DNA of 64,000 nucleotides from Ursus arctos (lineage: Eukaryota; Chordata; Mammalia; Carnivora; Ursidae): positions 31,464,767-31,528,766 of the forward strand of contig NW_026623089.1 in NCBI RefSeq assembly GCF_023065955.2, given 5' to 3'. The position numbers were made by a program, and so were the translations under genes. Positions within the stretch are counted from its first letter, which is position 1. Every line of letters begins with the position of its first letter. The notes under the pieces were generated by a model, which worked only from the letters and a program-made list of their open reading frames with translations, was not told where the DNA came from and made no database searches. Positions 36,601 to 49,300 of the stretch are shown here, piece after piece.

Positions 36601-39600
36601 CCAGGGAGAGCCTGTCATGGGCTCGATCATACAACCCTGAGATCACGACCTGAGCTGAAATCAAGGGTCTGATGCTTGACTGACTGAGCCCCCCAGGCAC
36701 CACTCCCACTCTGTTCGTAGGAGTGACTACTTGAGATAACCTCACCTAAGTAGAATCCTGTGGTGTTTGTCCTATTGTGACTGGTTTATTTCACTTAGCA
36801 TAATGTCGTCAAGGTTCATCCATGTTGCAGCATGTGACAAGATTTTTTTAAGGCTCAGGAATACTCCATCGTCTGTATGTACCACATTTTCTTTATCCAT
36901 TCATCCCCAGTGGACAGGCTGCTCCCACCCTCAGAGATTGTGACTAATGTTGCAATGAGCAGGAGTATGCAGTATCTTTTTGAGATCCTGATTTTAATTC
37001 TTTTGGCTAGATACACACAAAAATGGGATTGTTGGATCATATGAGTAATTTTATTTTATTTTATTTTTTTGAGGAAACTTCATAGCGTTTTTCTATACTG
37101 CTGTGCTGTTTTACATTCCCATCAACAGTGCACGGGGTTCCAGTTTCTCCATTCTTACCGACATTTGTAGTTCTTTGGGTTTTTGGGTTTGGTTTGGGGA
37201 TTTTTTAGTTATTTTTGTAGCAGCTATTCTATATCCTTTCATATGGTTGCTGGCCAGTACGTATCTTTCTGGAGAAATGTTTGTTCAAGTCCTTTGCCCA
37301 TTTTGTTTTTAAAGATTTTATTTATTTATTTGACAGAGATAGAGACAGCCAGCGAGAGAGGGAACACAAGCAGGGGGAGTGGGAGAGGAAGAAGCAGGCT
37401 CATAGTGGAGGAGCCTGATGTGGGGCTCGATCCCAGAACGCCGGGATCACGCCCTGAGCCGAAGGCAGACGCTTAACCGCTGTGCCACCCAGGTGTCCCC
37501 CTTTGCCCATTTTTAAAATCAGGTTATCTGGGGTTTTTGTTGTTGTTGTTGTTGTTGTTGTCATAGAGTTGTAGGAATTCTTTATATACTCTGGACATTA
37601 ACCCCTTATCAAAAATATGGTTAGCAAATATTTTCTCCTATCCCATAGATTGCCTCTTCACCCTGTTGTTTCTTTTGCTATGTAGAAGCTTTTTAGTGTG
37701 ATGTACTCCCATTTGTCTAATTTTGATTTTGTCGCCTGTGCTTTTGGTATCATGTTCAAGAAATCATTTCCAAGACTGATATCCCAAAGCTTTACCCCTA
37801 TGTTTTCTTATAGGATTTTTATGGTTTCAGGTCTTATATTAGGTCTTTAATCCATTTTTTAGTTGATTTTTGTATATGGTGAGATAAAGGTCCATTTTCA
37901 TTCTTTTATATAGTGATACCCAGTTTTATCAACACCATTTTTTGAAGAGACTATCCTTTCTGCATTGCGTGTTCTTGGCATCCTTATCAAAGATCATTTT
38001 GACCATATTTCCCAGGTTCGCCCCCCCACCAGGCTCTGTATTTTCTTCCACGGTCTATATGTCTGTCTGTATGCAGGTCCCACACTGTTATGATTACTGT
38101 AGCTTCGTAATATGTTTTGACATCAGGAAGTGTGATGCCACTAGTTTTGCTTTGCTTTCTCAAGATTGCTTTGGCTATTTGAGGTCCTTTTGAGATTTCC
38201 TATGAATTTTAGGATGCTTTTTCCTATTGCTGCAAACAACACCACTGAGTTTTTGATGGGGATTACACTGAATCTGTAGATTGCTTTCAGTAATGTAAAC
38301 ATTTTAACATTATTAATTCTTCCAGTCTATAAACATGGGTGTCTTTCCATTTATTTGTGTCCTCTTTAATTTCTTTTATCGGCGTTTTGTAGTTTTCAGT
38401 GTACAAGTTTTTCATCTCCTTGGTTAAGTTTATTCTCACAGATTTTATTCATTTGATGCTATTTTAAATGGGATTGTTTTCCTAATTTTCTTTGTGAATT
38501 GTTCATTGTTAGTGTATAGAAACACAATTGATTTTCGTGTGCTGATTTTCTATCCTGCAGCTTTGCTGAACTCCTTTATTCTAACAATTTTTTTGTTTGT
38601 GGATCTTTAGGATTTTCTATGTATGAGATCATGCCATCTGTAAACAGAGATAATATTACTTCTTCCTTTCCAATTTGGATGATTTTTATTCCTTTTCCTG
38701 CCTAATTTCTTAGGCTAGAACTTCAGTACTATATCGAACAGAAGTGGTGAGAGTGGGCATCCTTGTCTTTTTCCTGAGCTTAGGGGAAAAACTTTCAGTT
38801 TTTCACCATTAAGTATGTTAGCTGTGGGCTTGTCATGCATGACCTTTATTATGTTGAAGTAATTTCCTTCTGTTCCTGATTTGTTTAGTGTTTTTATCAC
38901 GAGAGTGTGTGGAATTTTGTCAAATCTATTTTCTTGATCAACTGAGATGATCTTGTGGTTTTTATCTTCCATTCTGGTAATGAAGTGTATCGCACTGATT
39001 GATTTTGGTATGTTGAGTCATCTTTGCATTCTAGGAATAAATCCCACTTAGTCATGGTGTATAATCATTTTAATGTGCTGTTGAATTCTGTTTGCTGAGG
39101 ATTTTTGCATCAATACTATTAGAGATATTGGTCTGTAGTTTTATTTTCCTTTGGTACCTTTGTCTGCTTTTGGTATCAGGGTAATGCTGGCCTCATAGAA
39201 TGAGTTTGGAAGTGTTCCCTCCTCTTCAGTTATTTGGAAGACTTTGAGAAGGATTGGTTTCAATTCCTCTTCTTTTTTTAATATTTATTTATTTATTTGA
39301 GAGAGAGAGCATGAGCGTGGGAGGGGAGGGGCAGAGGGAGAGGGAGGAGAGAGAGAGAGAGAATCCCAAACAGACTCCCTGCTGAGCGTGGAGCCCTACA
39401 CGGGCCTCAGTCCCACAACCGTGAGATCATGACCTGAGCCAAAGTCAAGAGTCAGACGCCCAACCAGCTGAGCCACCCAGGTGCCCTGGTGTCAGTTCTT
39501 TAATTGTTCGGTAGAATTCTCCAGTGAAGCCTGGTCCTGGGTTTTTCGTTGTTGGGAGACTTTTGGTTACTGAGTCAATCTTGTTATTTATTATAGGTCT

Positions 39601-42600
39601 GTTCAGATTTTTTCCTTTCATGATTTCATTTTGGTAGGTTATATGTTTCTAGGAATTTATCCGTTTCTTCCAGGTTTGTACATATTGTTCATAATAATCT
39701 CTTTTGATCCTTTTTATTTCTGTCAGATCCACTGTTACTGTCTCTTCTTTCATTTGTTTTTTGTTATTTGAGTCTTCCCTCTTTTTCTTAGTCTAGCTAA
39801 GAGTTTATCAATTTGTTGATCTTTCTAAAAAAAAAAAACCAAATTCTTAATTTTCCTTATTGATCTTCTGTCTGGTTGTTCTGTCCTGATTTGTCTTTAT
39901 TCCATGGTATGGATGTACCACAGTTTGTTCAACCATTCACCCATCGAAGGACGTCTGGGTTGTGCCTGGTTTTCAGCTCTTATAAATAAAGCTGCTATAA
40001 ACATTTATGAACAGGTTTTTGTGCAACCATAAATTTTTATCTCTTTGGGATAAATGCCCAGGTAGTTAGTTACATGTTTAATTTTATAAAACTGCTCAGC
40101 TGTTTTGCAAAGTGTACCGTTTTACGTTCCTACCCACAAGGTCTGAATAATCAGGTTTTTCCTTATCCTCTCTAGCATTGGGTGCTGTCACTGTTTTTTA
40201 TTTTAGCCATTCTCATAGGGGTGAGTAATATCTTATTGTGGTTTTCATTTGCACTTCCCTCGTGGGTAGAGATGTCAAACATCTTTTCATGAGCTTTTAT
40301 TTGCCATCAGCATATTCGCTAGTCCTTTTTTGGATATCCAGTTTCAGATCCCCCAGCTTCTCAGCCTCAGCTGCTTTTTCAGAAGCTGCCACCCCCTAGG
40401 GAAGAGGGACAGTACGCCTGATGGGGCCAAAGAGCAGACGTCAGATGGCGGTGCGATGTACCCATGCAGATGGACAGGATTCTGTGCAAGCGCAGCGTCA
40501 TCTGTGGGTAACAGAGCTCTAGGCTCCCCAGCCTGCCGGGCCGCCTCCCAGATCTAAGGAGGCAGGCAGTGGCCGCCAGCAGTCTTTCTCAGCAAGTCCA
40601 ACCACTTTGTCTGTAGGGCTGAAGCCATTTTTACAAGTGCAGGTGAAGAATGCCAATGACATTGACTCACTCACTGCCCGCCCACCCACCCATGTGTCAT
40701 TCGTTCCCATTCCCTTTTGAAAAGAAAACAGGTATGTGGGTAATCATAGGGGTAATTCTCCCCAGGTTACCTCTCCCTCTCCTTCTCTTTCTCTGTCTTT
40801 CCCGGTCAGCCTCCCGGGGCACTTGGGGTACTCAGGTCCCCGGCTGGAAGCAGAGTCAGCTGCGTCGATGAAAGTTCAAAGAGCGAAAATGCCTTGCTGC
40901 TGCCAGGGAAGGTCAGAATGGAAGCAGAAAGACTCATCAGCAGGTCACTGTGCTGCTGCGGTGGGGGGAAGGGAAGCCCGCCACCAGCCCTGTCCACTGC
41001 GGCCGGCTGGTCCCTGCCTTTGTCTGTCTCCCTCCCACCCTCAGGGGCCTGTGGGAGCCTCCCACCCCCCAGGCGTGTGATGGGCCACCTTGAGGAGTGG
41101 TCTTCACCCAGGCAGGAGTAGAGTCCAGCTTCCCCGCTCTGCCTGTGAGACACTTGAGGTTACCCAGGGTTGCTCCTCCCTGCTGGACGGGAGCGAGAGG
41201 TCTGGCTACCCACATGGCCTCCAGTGCCACCGCTGGAGGTGTGGTGGCCTTGTTACTGCTGAGCGGTGGTCAGGGTCCTCGCTTCCCACCGGGCTTTTTC
41301 ATCCCAGCTGCATAGGGATGAAACTCGGGCTCCCGACTGGGCCTTCTCTGATGCCACCCGGGAGGGTCCTTGTGGTGCCTCATCACAGCCTGGTGAGGGC
41401 AGAAGGCTGGACTTCCCACTGGCCACTTCTGGCACTTGGCTGGAGGAAAAATGTTCCTGCTTCCCAGTGTCATGTCAGGCTGGCCGCCCCTTTCTTGGTC
41501 ATTTGGTGAGAGAGAGCAGGTCCTCGGGGCTCTTGTCTGTACTCACTGCCCTTTCTGGGTTGCTGCCTCTTCAGCTCCTTGTCTGGGAGATCTGTGAGGC
41601 AAAAAGAAAACTCAGGGAACTCACCAGGGTGTTCTTCCTCGGTCCCAAGTCCCCCATCTGGTGTGGCTTCTGCTTCCTTCCCAGTGTCATATTCTTGGCT
41701 ATGTGATGTCCAGGGATTTTAGTTGTACTTAGTGGGTGCAATAGGGAAAAGTATGTCTACTTCGCCTTCTGGGAGAAAGTTTTTTTTTTTTTTAATTTTA
41801 TTTATTTATTTGAGAGAGAGAGAGGGTATGAGCCGGCGGAGGGGCAGAGGGAGAAGCAGACTCCCTGATGAGCAGGGAACCCGACAGGAAGCTCGATCCC
41901 AGGACCCTGGGATCATGACCTGAGCCGAAGGCAGACGCTTAACCAACAGAGCCACCCAGGAGCCCCTGGGAGAAAGATTTTTATGAAGAGAGTATCTTCC
42001 CCCTGCCAGGATGCTTCTTATAATTCAAGTAATGCCCCTTGCTGTCCCAGACTCTGTCTCACACACAGTTTTAGGGAGGAGGCAGAGGTGACTCACTATG
42101 CGAGAACGTGTGCCGTGAAGGTTGTATCTGCAGTGGGAATGTTTTCTCGCGGCCTGCTTGTGCAGGTGGGTGTTATGTAGGGATCATCAAGTTGCTGCAC
42201 AGGTGCTGGCTCAAGTTTAAAAAAATTTAAAGCTCCCCTTATGTCCCCACTCTGGCCACCTCATTATTTCGATGGTATGGACTTTCATCCCAGGGCTGCT
42301 GTGTTGAGCCATGTCCCAGATCCAGGGGTCTGCTGTTTTCCGTCCTTTTGGACCCTCTGACCTTCCCCCCAGCTGCTCCTTTGGCTGGAGCAGGCCCAGG
42401 GGTCACACAGGGTCAGCAGGCTCGTCCTCCAGAATCTTCCTCTGCAACTGGAAATTTCTTCTCATTCCAAGGACCACTGGCATCCTCGAACACCTGGCTC
42501 TCACTGGGGGACATGCCCTGGGGTCCGGGCCTAAAAGAGTGGGAGAAAATATGAAGCATTTAAGTAACATGTTAACAAAACATTAAACACTCAGCACCAA

Positions 42601-43282
42601 GTGTGACTTGGGGAGAAACAGGAACTAGGAACAGTGTAATGTCTGGTTAGCCCAAAGGAGTTGAGTTTTTTGTTTTTTGAAGGAGTTGAGTATGATTAAA
42701 AGCTTGTATTTTGTTATTAAATGGGAAAGACTGGGTTCAGAAGAACATGGTATAACTTTCACTGCCCCCTCCTACTTCTTTCTCTGGTGACTCAGCTATG
42801 TCCATTGTATTTTTGAAACCTTATCACTATAGAATTCTTTCTTCCATTGTTGTTACTATATATGAAAAATGAGAATGCTTTTTTTTTTTTTTTGCTCCAT
42901 TTCTTATGCATGTTTTTGTCCTAGAATTACCTTTGTAACATATTCAGGATATTATTTTTGTTTTTGTTCTGTTTTTTTTTTTAAGAAGATATTGATTTTT
43001 TTTTTCTTAAATTACAGTATAGGTGAAGGGTCCTCTTCATTCCCATCACCTGTTTCTCCCATCTTCTCACCCCTCCACCCATCTCCCTTCTGGTAACCAT
43101 CAGTTTGTTCTCTCTACAGTTAAGAGTTTTTGGTTTATCTTTTTTATTCTTTGTTTTGTTGATAATACTGTTTTTGAATTAGATGTATCAATCCTTGAAA
43201 TAAGCAGTGGATATTAAATATGTTTTATAAATTGTCAAGTGGTAGAACAGTATAATCATTATTTGAAAATAGTTGATTGTTT

Positions 43283-43317
<35 letters not shown>

Positions 43318-46300
43318 TTTTATTTATTTATGTGACAGAGAGACAGCCAGCGAGAGAGGGAACACAGCAGGCGAGTGAGAGAGGAAGAAGCAGGCTCCCA
43401 GCCGAGGAGCCCGATGTGGGACTCGATCCCGGAACGCCGGGATCACGCCCTGAGCCGAAGGCAGACGCTTTAACGACTGCGCTACCCAGGCGCCCCTGTT
43501 TTCCTTTTTTTTAATCACAGAAAAGCTTTACAAGACTATGTGTTGGAAGAATATGTGATGACCTTGTGGTTTGAGCTTTGTCATTTTTAGTGTTCCCTTG
43601 GTGGCTTCCAGACATAACAACATACACCAAAGAAGGGGAAGAATTCTCCCAAGAACATTCCATGGTCTGTTCTTGATTTTAAAATAGTTCTAAGTGTAAT
43701 AGGAAAAAGGATTTATCAAAATAATGTAATATATTTATATAGGGCAAGCTCAGAACGCAAGACTCACGGAGAGAGTCAGGCATACAACTCAGACAACTGA
43801 ACAGGTGGGCCAAGAGGAAGACTATGGCCCTTGGTGAGGACCACTCCTCAAGGTGGCCCATCATGTGCGTGGGGGATGGGAGGCTCCCACAGGCCCCTGA
43901 GGGTGGGAGGGAGACAGACAAAGGCAGGGACCAGCCGGCCGCAGTGGACAGGGCTGGTGGCGGGCTTCCCTTCCCCCCACCGCAGCAGCACAGTGACCTG
44001 CTGATGAGTCTTTCTGCTTCTATTCTGACTTTCCCTGGCAGCAGCAAGGCATTTTCGCTCTTTGAACTTTCATCGACGCAGCTGACTCTGCTTCCAGCCG
44101 GGGACCTGAGTACCCCAAGTGCCCCGGGAGGCTGACTGGGAAAGAGAAAGAGGGGCACATGGGTGGCTGAGTGGGTTGAGTGTCCAACTCTTGATTTCGG
44201 CTGGGTCGTGATCTCAGGGTTGTGAGATCCAAGCCCCATGTGGGGCCCCTGTGCTGGACATGGAGCCTGCTTGGGATTCTCTCTCTCCTCCCTCTGCCGC
44301 TTCCATTGCTTGCGTGCTCATGCGCTCTCTCTCTCCAAATGGATAAAATCTTTAAAAAATATATAAAGAGAAAGAGAAGGAGAGGGAGAGGTAGGTAACC
44401 TGGGGAGAATTACCCCTATGATTACCCACATACCTGTTTTCTTTTCAAAAGGGAATGGGAACGAATGACACATGGGTGGGTGGGCGGGCAGTGATTGAGT
44501 CAATGTCATTGGCATTCTTCACCTGCACTTGTAAAAATGGCTTCAGCCCTACAGACAAAGTGGTTGGACTTGCTGAGAAAGACTGCTGGCGGCCACTGCC
44601 TGCCTCCTTAGATCTGGGAGGCGGCCCGGAGGGCTGGGGAGCCTAGAGCTCTGTTACCCACAGATGACGCCGCGCTTGCGCAGAATCCTGTCCATCTGCA
44701 TGGGTACGTCGCACCGCCATCTGACGTCTGCTCTTTGGCCCCATCAGGCATACTGTCCCTCTTCCCTAGGGTGTGGCAGCTTCTGAAAAAGCAGCTGAGG
44801 CTGAGAAGCTGGGGGATCTGGGCCTAGGACGCTGGGCTGCTATTTCCCTGGCACACCCCTGGGAGGTCCTGCTGCCCTCTAGGGTCCCCTGTGACACCGT
44901 ACAAGTAGGGAGAGGGTGTTGCACATTGATCTGTTTGGCAATTTCCCTTCACCCCCCTCATACCTGCTGAGCCTGGGCCCAGTGCCAGGCACTGATCTGG
45001 GGTTGGGAATGTGCTAGTGAATAAGACAGACCAAGACCCTGTCCTCCTGGGGCTCACTGTCTAGGGGGTGAGGGACAGTGAGGACAGAGACAGATGGACA
45101 TAGAGTCCGTGGGATGAAGGTGAGACACAACGGGGGCAGGGGGAGTTTAGCAGGGACATCTGAGTGGAGATGGGAGGGGAGTGCGGCCCCCGTGGGGCGA
45201 TCTGGAGCCCTCCGGGCACCAGGAGCAGTAAGCGCAGAGGCTCTGAGGCTGCCACGTTCTGGAAACAGAACAGAGGCTGGTGTGACGAGAGCTGAGCAAT
45301 CAGGGGCTGGCAGGCCATCTGTTTAGAGAGGGAAGCAGAGCTGCATTCTTCAGGGCTTTTCTACTTTTTGTCATGAGTATTTACTCCAAAGAAGATGAAA
45401 TTGATTGAACTAGTATTTTGTTATTAGAAGTGTAAATATTTGGTTCTAAGTCAGATGAGAACACTTGGGGCCACGTCACGACACAGTGTGATTCTCGTGT
45501 TTAATAGGTCACTGCGGCCTCCGTTTGGGAATAAGACTGTCCCGGGGCTGAGAATGACAGCACGGGGACAGGTGACCAAGGTGGTCCATTGTGCGGGTCA
45601 GCGGTGGCGGACTGGACACACGGTGGGGGTGGGGGTGCTGAGAAGGAGACTCAGGACAGACTTTGCAAACAGAGCTTACTGGAGTCTCCTCCTCTTACCC
45701 CTTCCCAGACCAGGCAGCAGAGGCTCCTGGCCTGGAAAAGCCTAGAAAACGGGCCCTGGGGGGAACGGGCCCCAGCTTGGCCTGTCCTGTCCTGGGGGAC
45801 CGAGCTCAGTCCTCAGCCCCTCCCTTGCCTCCGACCGCACGTTCCCGTGTCCAGGGCCCTTGCGGTTTTCAGCCTCGCCACCGGCCCTGTGAGCTGGGCC
45901 AGGCAGAGACCGTCTGAGTTGTAGGTGAGGAGCCCCGAGCCCTTGGCCCCAAGTGCTGCGAGTTCACGGAGACACACTCGCTGATAGCACTCTGAAACGG
46001 TCTGATATGGTCAGGAAGAAAGAACGCTTTCTGCTCTGTGAGAAGCGTGCGTGCGGCCCATACTGAGGGGGCCCAGCCAAGCTTTTAGTGGTCAGGTTGT
46101 GGTTGACATTTCTCTTCTAAATTTTCGTTTGACGTAATGTTGTTTATGTAATTAAGAAAGCAGCACAGCATTCCCATCCCATGGGATTATGCCAAAAAGT
46201 AATCCCGTTACTGAAAGTCTGTGGGAAGATAGCCTCTCACTGCTCTGAAGCAGTAGCCAGTGCGGACAGCAGACAGCTCATCGTCCTGGCAGGACGGCTG

Positions 46301-49300
46301 TGGCTGCGTTCAGAGTGGGCTCTGTCCAGTGGCATCATTTCCAGCCACACTCTGATTCAGGGGTGTCTTCACTTGGAAGGGGGTGCCTGGTGAATTTTTT
46401 TTTTTCTAACTTCTGACATGTCCTCATGAATTTCCAAACATTCTTTACAGCTTAGACCATTCTCAGCCTCCAAGCGGACTCGTCATTGACAAAGAATCTG
46501 AAGTTTACAAGATGCTTCAAGAGAAACAGGAGTTAAATGAGCCCCCGAAGCAATCCACTTCATTCCTGGTTTTGCAGGAAATTCTAGAGTCTGAGGAGAA
46601 AGGTAATCTACCCTGCGTGCACGCGTGCGGTCAGAGGCTCTCGGGCAAGGCCAGGGTCAGGGTCAGTCGTGGCTGAAACAAAGGCGAGTACAGTCCTGAG
46701 TGGGTGGAAGCACTGAAAAGCATGGCTTTTAAACTGCTAGAAACTCAGAGGGAGAGAGAATGAAAGAGCTCCCAGCCACACCTGGCCAGCTGTTTCCTGT
46801 CATATGAGCTTTAGGCTGATGTCAGGGTGACATTGACTGTTGCGGGATTCTCTTCATCTGTCCCTTGGCCATTTGTTTGGTTTGAGCCCACATCCCATGC
46901 TTCCGTGGTGGCTGACGTGTGTGACTGGGTGAAGGCCATGGGCCGCGACAAGCAGAAGGAAAGGAATCAGCAACAGAGAGAAGCTGGGTGCGGGGCGGTA
47001 TGTTTGTTCTTGCTCTCTGGTAGATGGACTCCTGAGAGCCAGAGAACCCCCAGTTTGGCCACATTTTCCCTGTGTGACCTTTCCGGGCCTGTTTTCTCCT
47101 CGGTCAGTTGGGGGCCAGAATCCTCTCCTCTAAGCTTGGTGTGAGGATCCAGTGTCTTCCTGTACGGCACAAACGCCCCCACCGTGACCGGCACACAGGA
47201 CGTGCTTCACGCCTGTGGTTTTGTTTGCAAACCTTATCCAGAGGCTCCGGGCCAGCCTCAGCTCACCCAGGGTGTGAGCTCTGGTGCCTGAGACACCCGG
47301 GGACCACCATGTGGCTCGGCATCGCGGACAGCCCCCCCCCCCCCACTTGGCTCTGTGGCCTTCCCCGAGGCGCAGGTGTTTCACGGGAGACCTGCTTTCC
47401 CTCGTTCTCTCTTCCTTTCCCCAAAGTGCGCTCCTGTGAAGAGACAGCTGGTGATGCAGACAGTGAAACCTGCTTCACCCGCCCCGAGGGAGGGAGCAAC
47501 TTGCTTGCTCGGGGCCTCCAGTGAGGGCCACTCTGCAAGAGTACCTCCCACTCCCAGCCCCCCAGCTCCAGGTTTGGCTTCCTGGGAGTTCCTGAGCTGA
47601 GAATTCCCTACTGACAGAACCCAGACCCCAGGCTACTTAGAGAAATCATCAGTTTACGAGAGCGGGAAGTTACGGGAAGTTCTCCTTTTATGCTAAAAGG
47701 ATATTGTTCTACCAGCAATTAACCCCTTTGCTTGTTGTACCTGTGCATTTTGGAAGGAATAAGTCATATTCTGTATGAAGTTTCAGTATTAGGGCCAACT
47801 GACAAGTGACTTGGGGATCAACCCTGGAGGATGACCGTTTTATCAAAACATGTGAGAGACCACAACTTACTCTACTCTGAGTAAGTGGGTGCAAAACCCT
47901 TCAATTAAGAGAGGAAAAGTCAGTCCGTTCCAGCCCAAACTAGGACATAGATTCTGCAGGTCTCATCTAGTCAAATTGCCCTCGTGTCACAGAGAAGGAC
48001 CTAAAGCCCAGGGCCACCAAGCTGCCCTGAGGTAGCAGTTCCGTGCTCATCAAGATCTGAACTCCTTCCATCTTGTGCTCCATCTACCAAGCCCGTGGCT
48101 TCCATTCTCAAGGTTACCTCATGGCCCTATTTGGCAGCTGGTGCTCCAGCCATCATGACCACATCCAGGCACCAGGAAGGAAGAAGGGCTGAGTGGGACT
48201 CCTCCTTTCAGACAAGCCAGCTTTTTCTTTCCCAGAAGTCCCGCACTAGCATTCCATTTAATTTGACCAGGATTTAGTCACATGGCCACATCTAGTTGAG
48301 GGAGAGTCTGAGAATTATAGTTCTTTCCTCCCCGGGATGGATATCATCTTGCCCCCCAAAAAATAAAAATTTTGCTAAAAAGAAGGAAGATAATGGATCT
48401 TATAGTCTCTCCCATATCTCTTAATATGTAGTTGCAGTAAATTTTCACGGAATGAAACAGAAGTTCTGGTCCATACATCTGCCGCTTGCAGAAAGCTCTT
48501 GGGGGAAGGAACTCAAATGTCTGTTTTTATTCGAGATGAAATGGGCAAAATTCAAGGAAGTGTTTGGTACATAGTGAAGCACTCAGTGAGGGCTACTGTC
48601 ATTCGAGAAGTCCTCGGGTTTGTAAAGCAGCACTGCCCTCACAGCACTGGCATCCAGGATCTGCCTGTGACCCACCCGGAGACCGCAAGCGGGTTACCCA
48701 TCTCTCTGAGCCCTAGCTTCTGCACAGGTCCAGCGAGGCTAATAATGGCTACTTCACAGATGTTGTGTTGTTGTTGTTGTTTTTAAGATTTTATTTATTT
48801 ATTTGAGAGTGAGTGAGAGAGAACGAGCAGGGGGGAGGGGCAGAAGGCGAGGGAGAAGCAGACTCACCCCTAAGCAAGGAGCCTGATGCAGGACTCGATC
48901 CCAGGACCCTGAGATTATGACCTGAGTTAAAGACAGATGCTTAACCGCTTAACCAGCTGGGCCACCCAGGTGCCCTTCACAGATGGTTTAAAGCATTAAG
49001 ACAGATGGTGCACGTAAAGTGCCAGGCCCAGTGTCGGTGAGGCCCCACATGGGAGGCTTGGCTGCCGCAGGGTTTGGTGATTAACCTCCAGAAGATTCAA
49101 TGTGGGTCTTCTTTTGGATGAAATTCAACCTCTGGACTGAAAGAAAAGGTCCTAGGTTTCTCAAACTTCATCTTGCTCTGGGTCAAATTCCAGATTTGCA
49201 GGGAACAAGGCGGCTTTATTCTGTATTTTCAAGTTGTGGTGAACTACAGCTAGCATAAGATCTACTGTCTTAACCATATTTAAGTGCACAGTTTGGTGGC

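Larger units (their letters stand above)
35950..39840 (-). mobile_element. Large antisense L1 block
   Basis: Read on the minus strand it holds L1 3' UTR and the C-terminal to reverse transcriptase part of ORF2. [11 protein letters not shown] of the RT domain is encoded near 38,760-38,800. The + strand shows classic antisense text (cttagcataatgtcgtcaag; gttcatccatgttgcagcat). It may be two L1 copies joined near 36,400. CAN-SINEs at 36557, 37305 and 39273 interrupt it. All reading frames are broken. Confidence 0.8.
31863..46450 (+). other. PDLIM1: PDLIM1 intron 4 (14.6 kb, phase 2)
   Basis: Runs from gtaagt to ttctttacag. It is the most rearranged part of the gene. It holds diverged direct repeats (32492-32802 and 34121-34282), an antisense L1 block (35,950-40,340), a long inverted repeat (40345-41108 and 43833-44820), several CAN-SINEs and an L2 fragment. 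The 33,000-34,100, 35,120-35,940, 41,110-41,770, 41,980-42,960 and 45,310-46,000 stretches have nothing I can name. Confidence 0.9.

Noticed and set aside
40736..41080. Open frames in the inverted-repeat arms that appear twice in the window
   Set aside because: They recur only because the arm is duplicated. They lack domains and are not in PDLIM1 frame.
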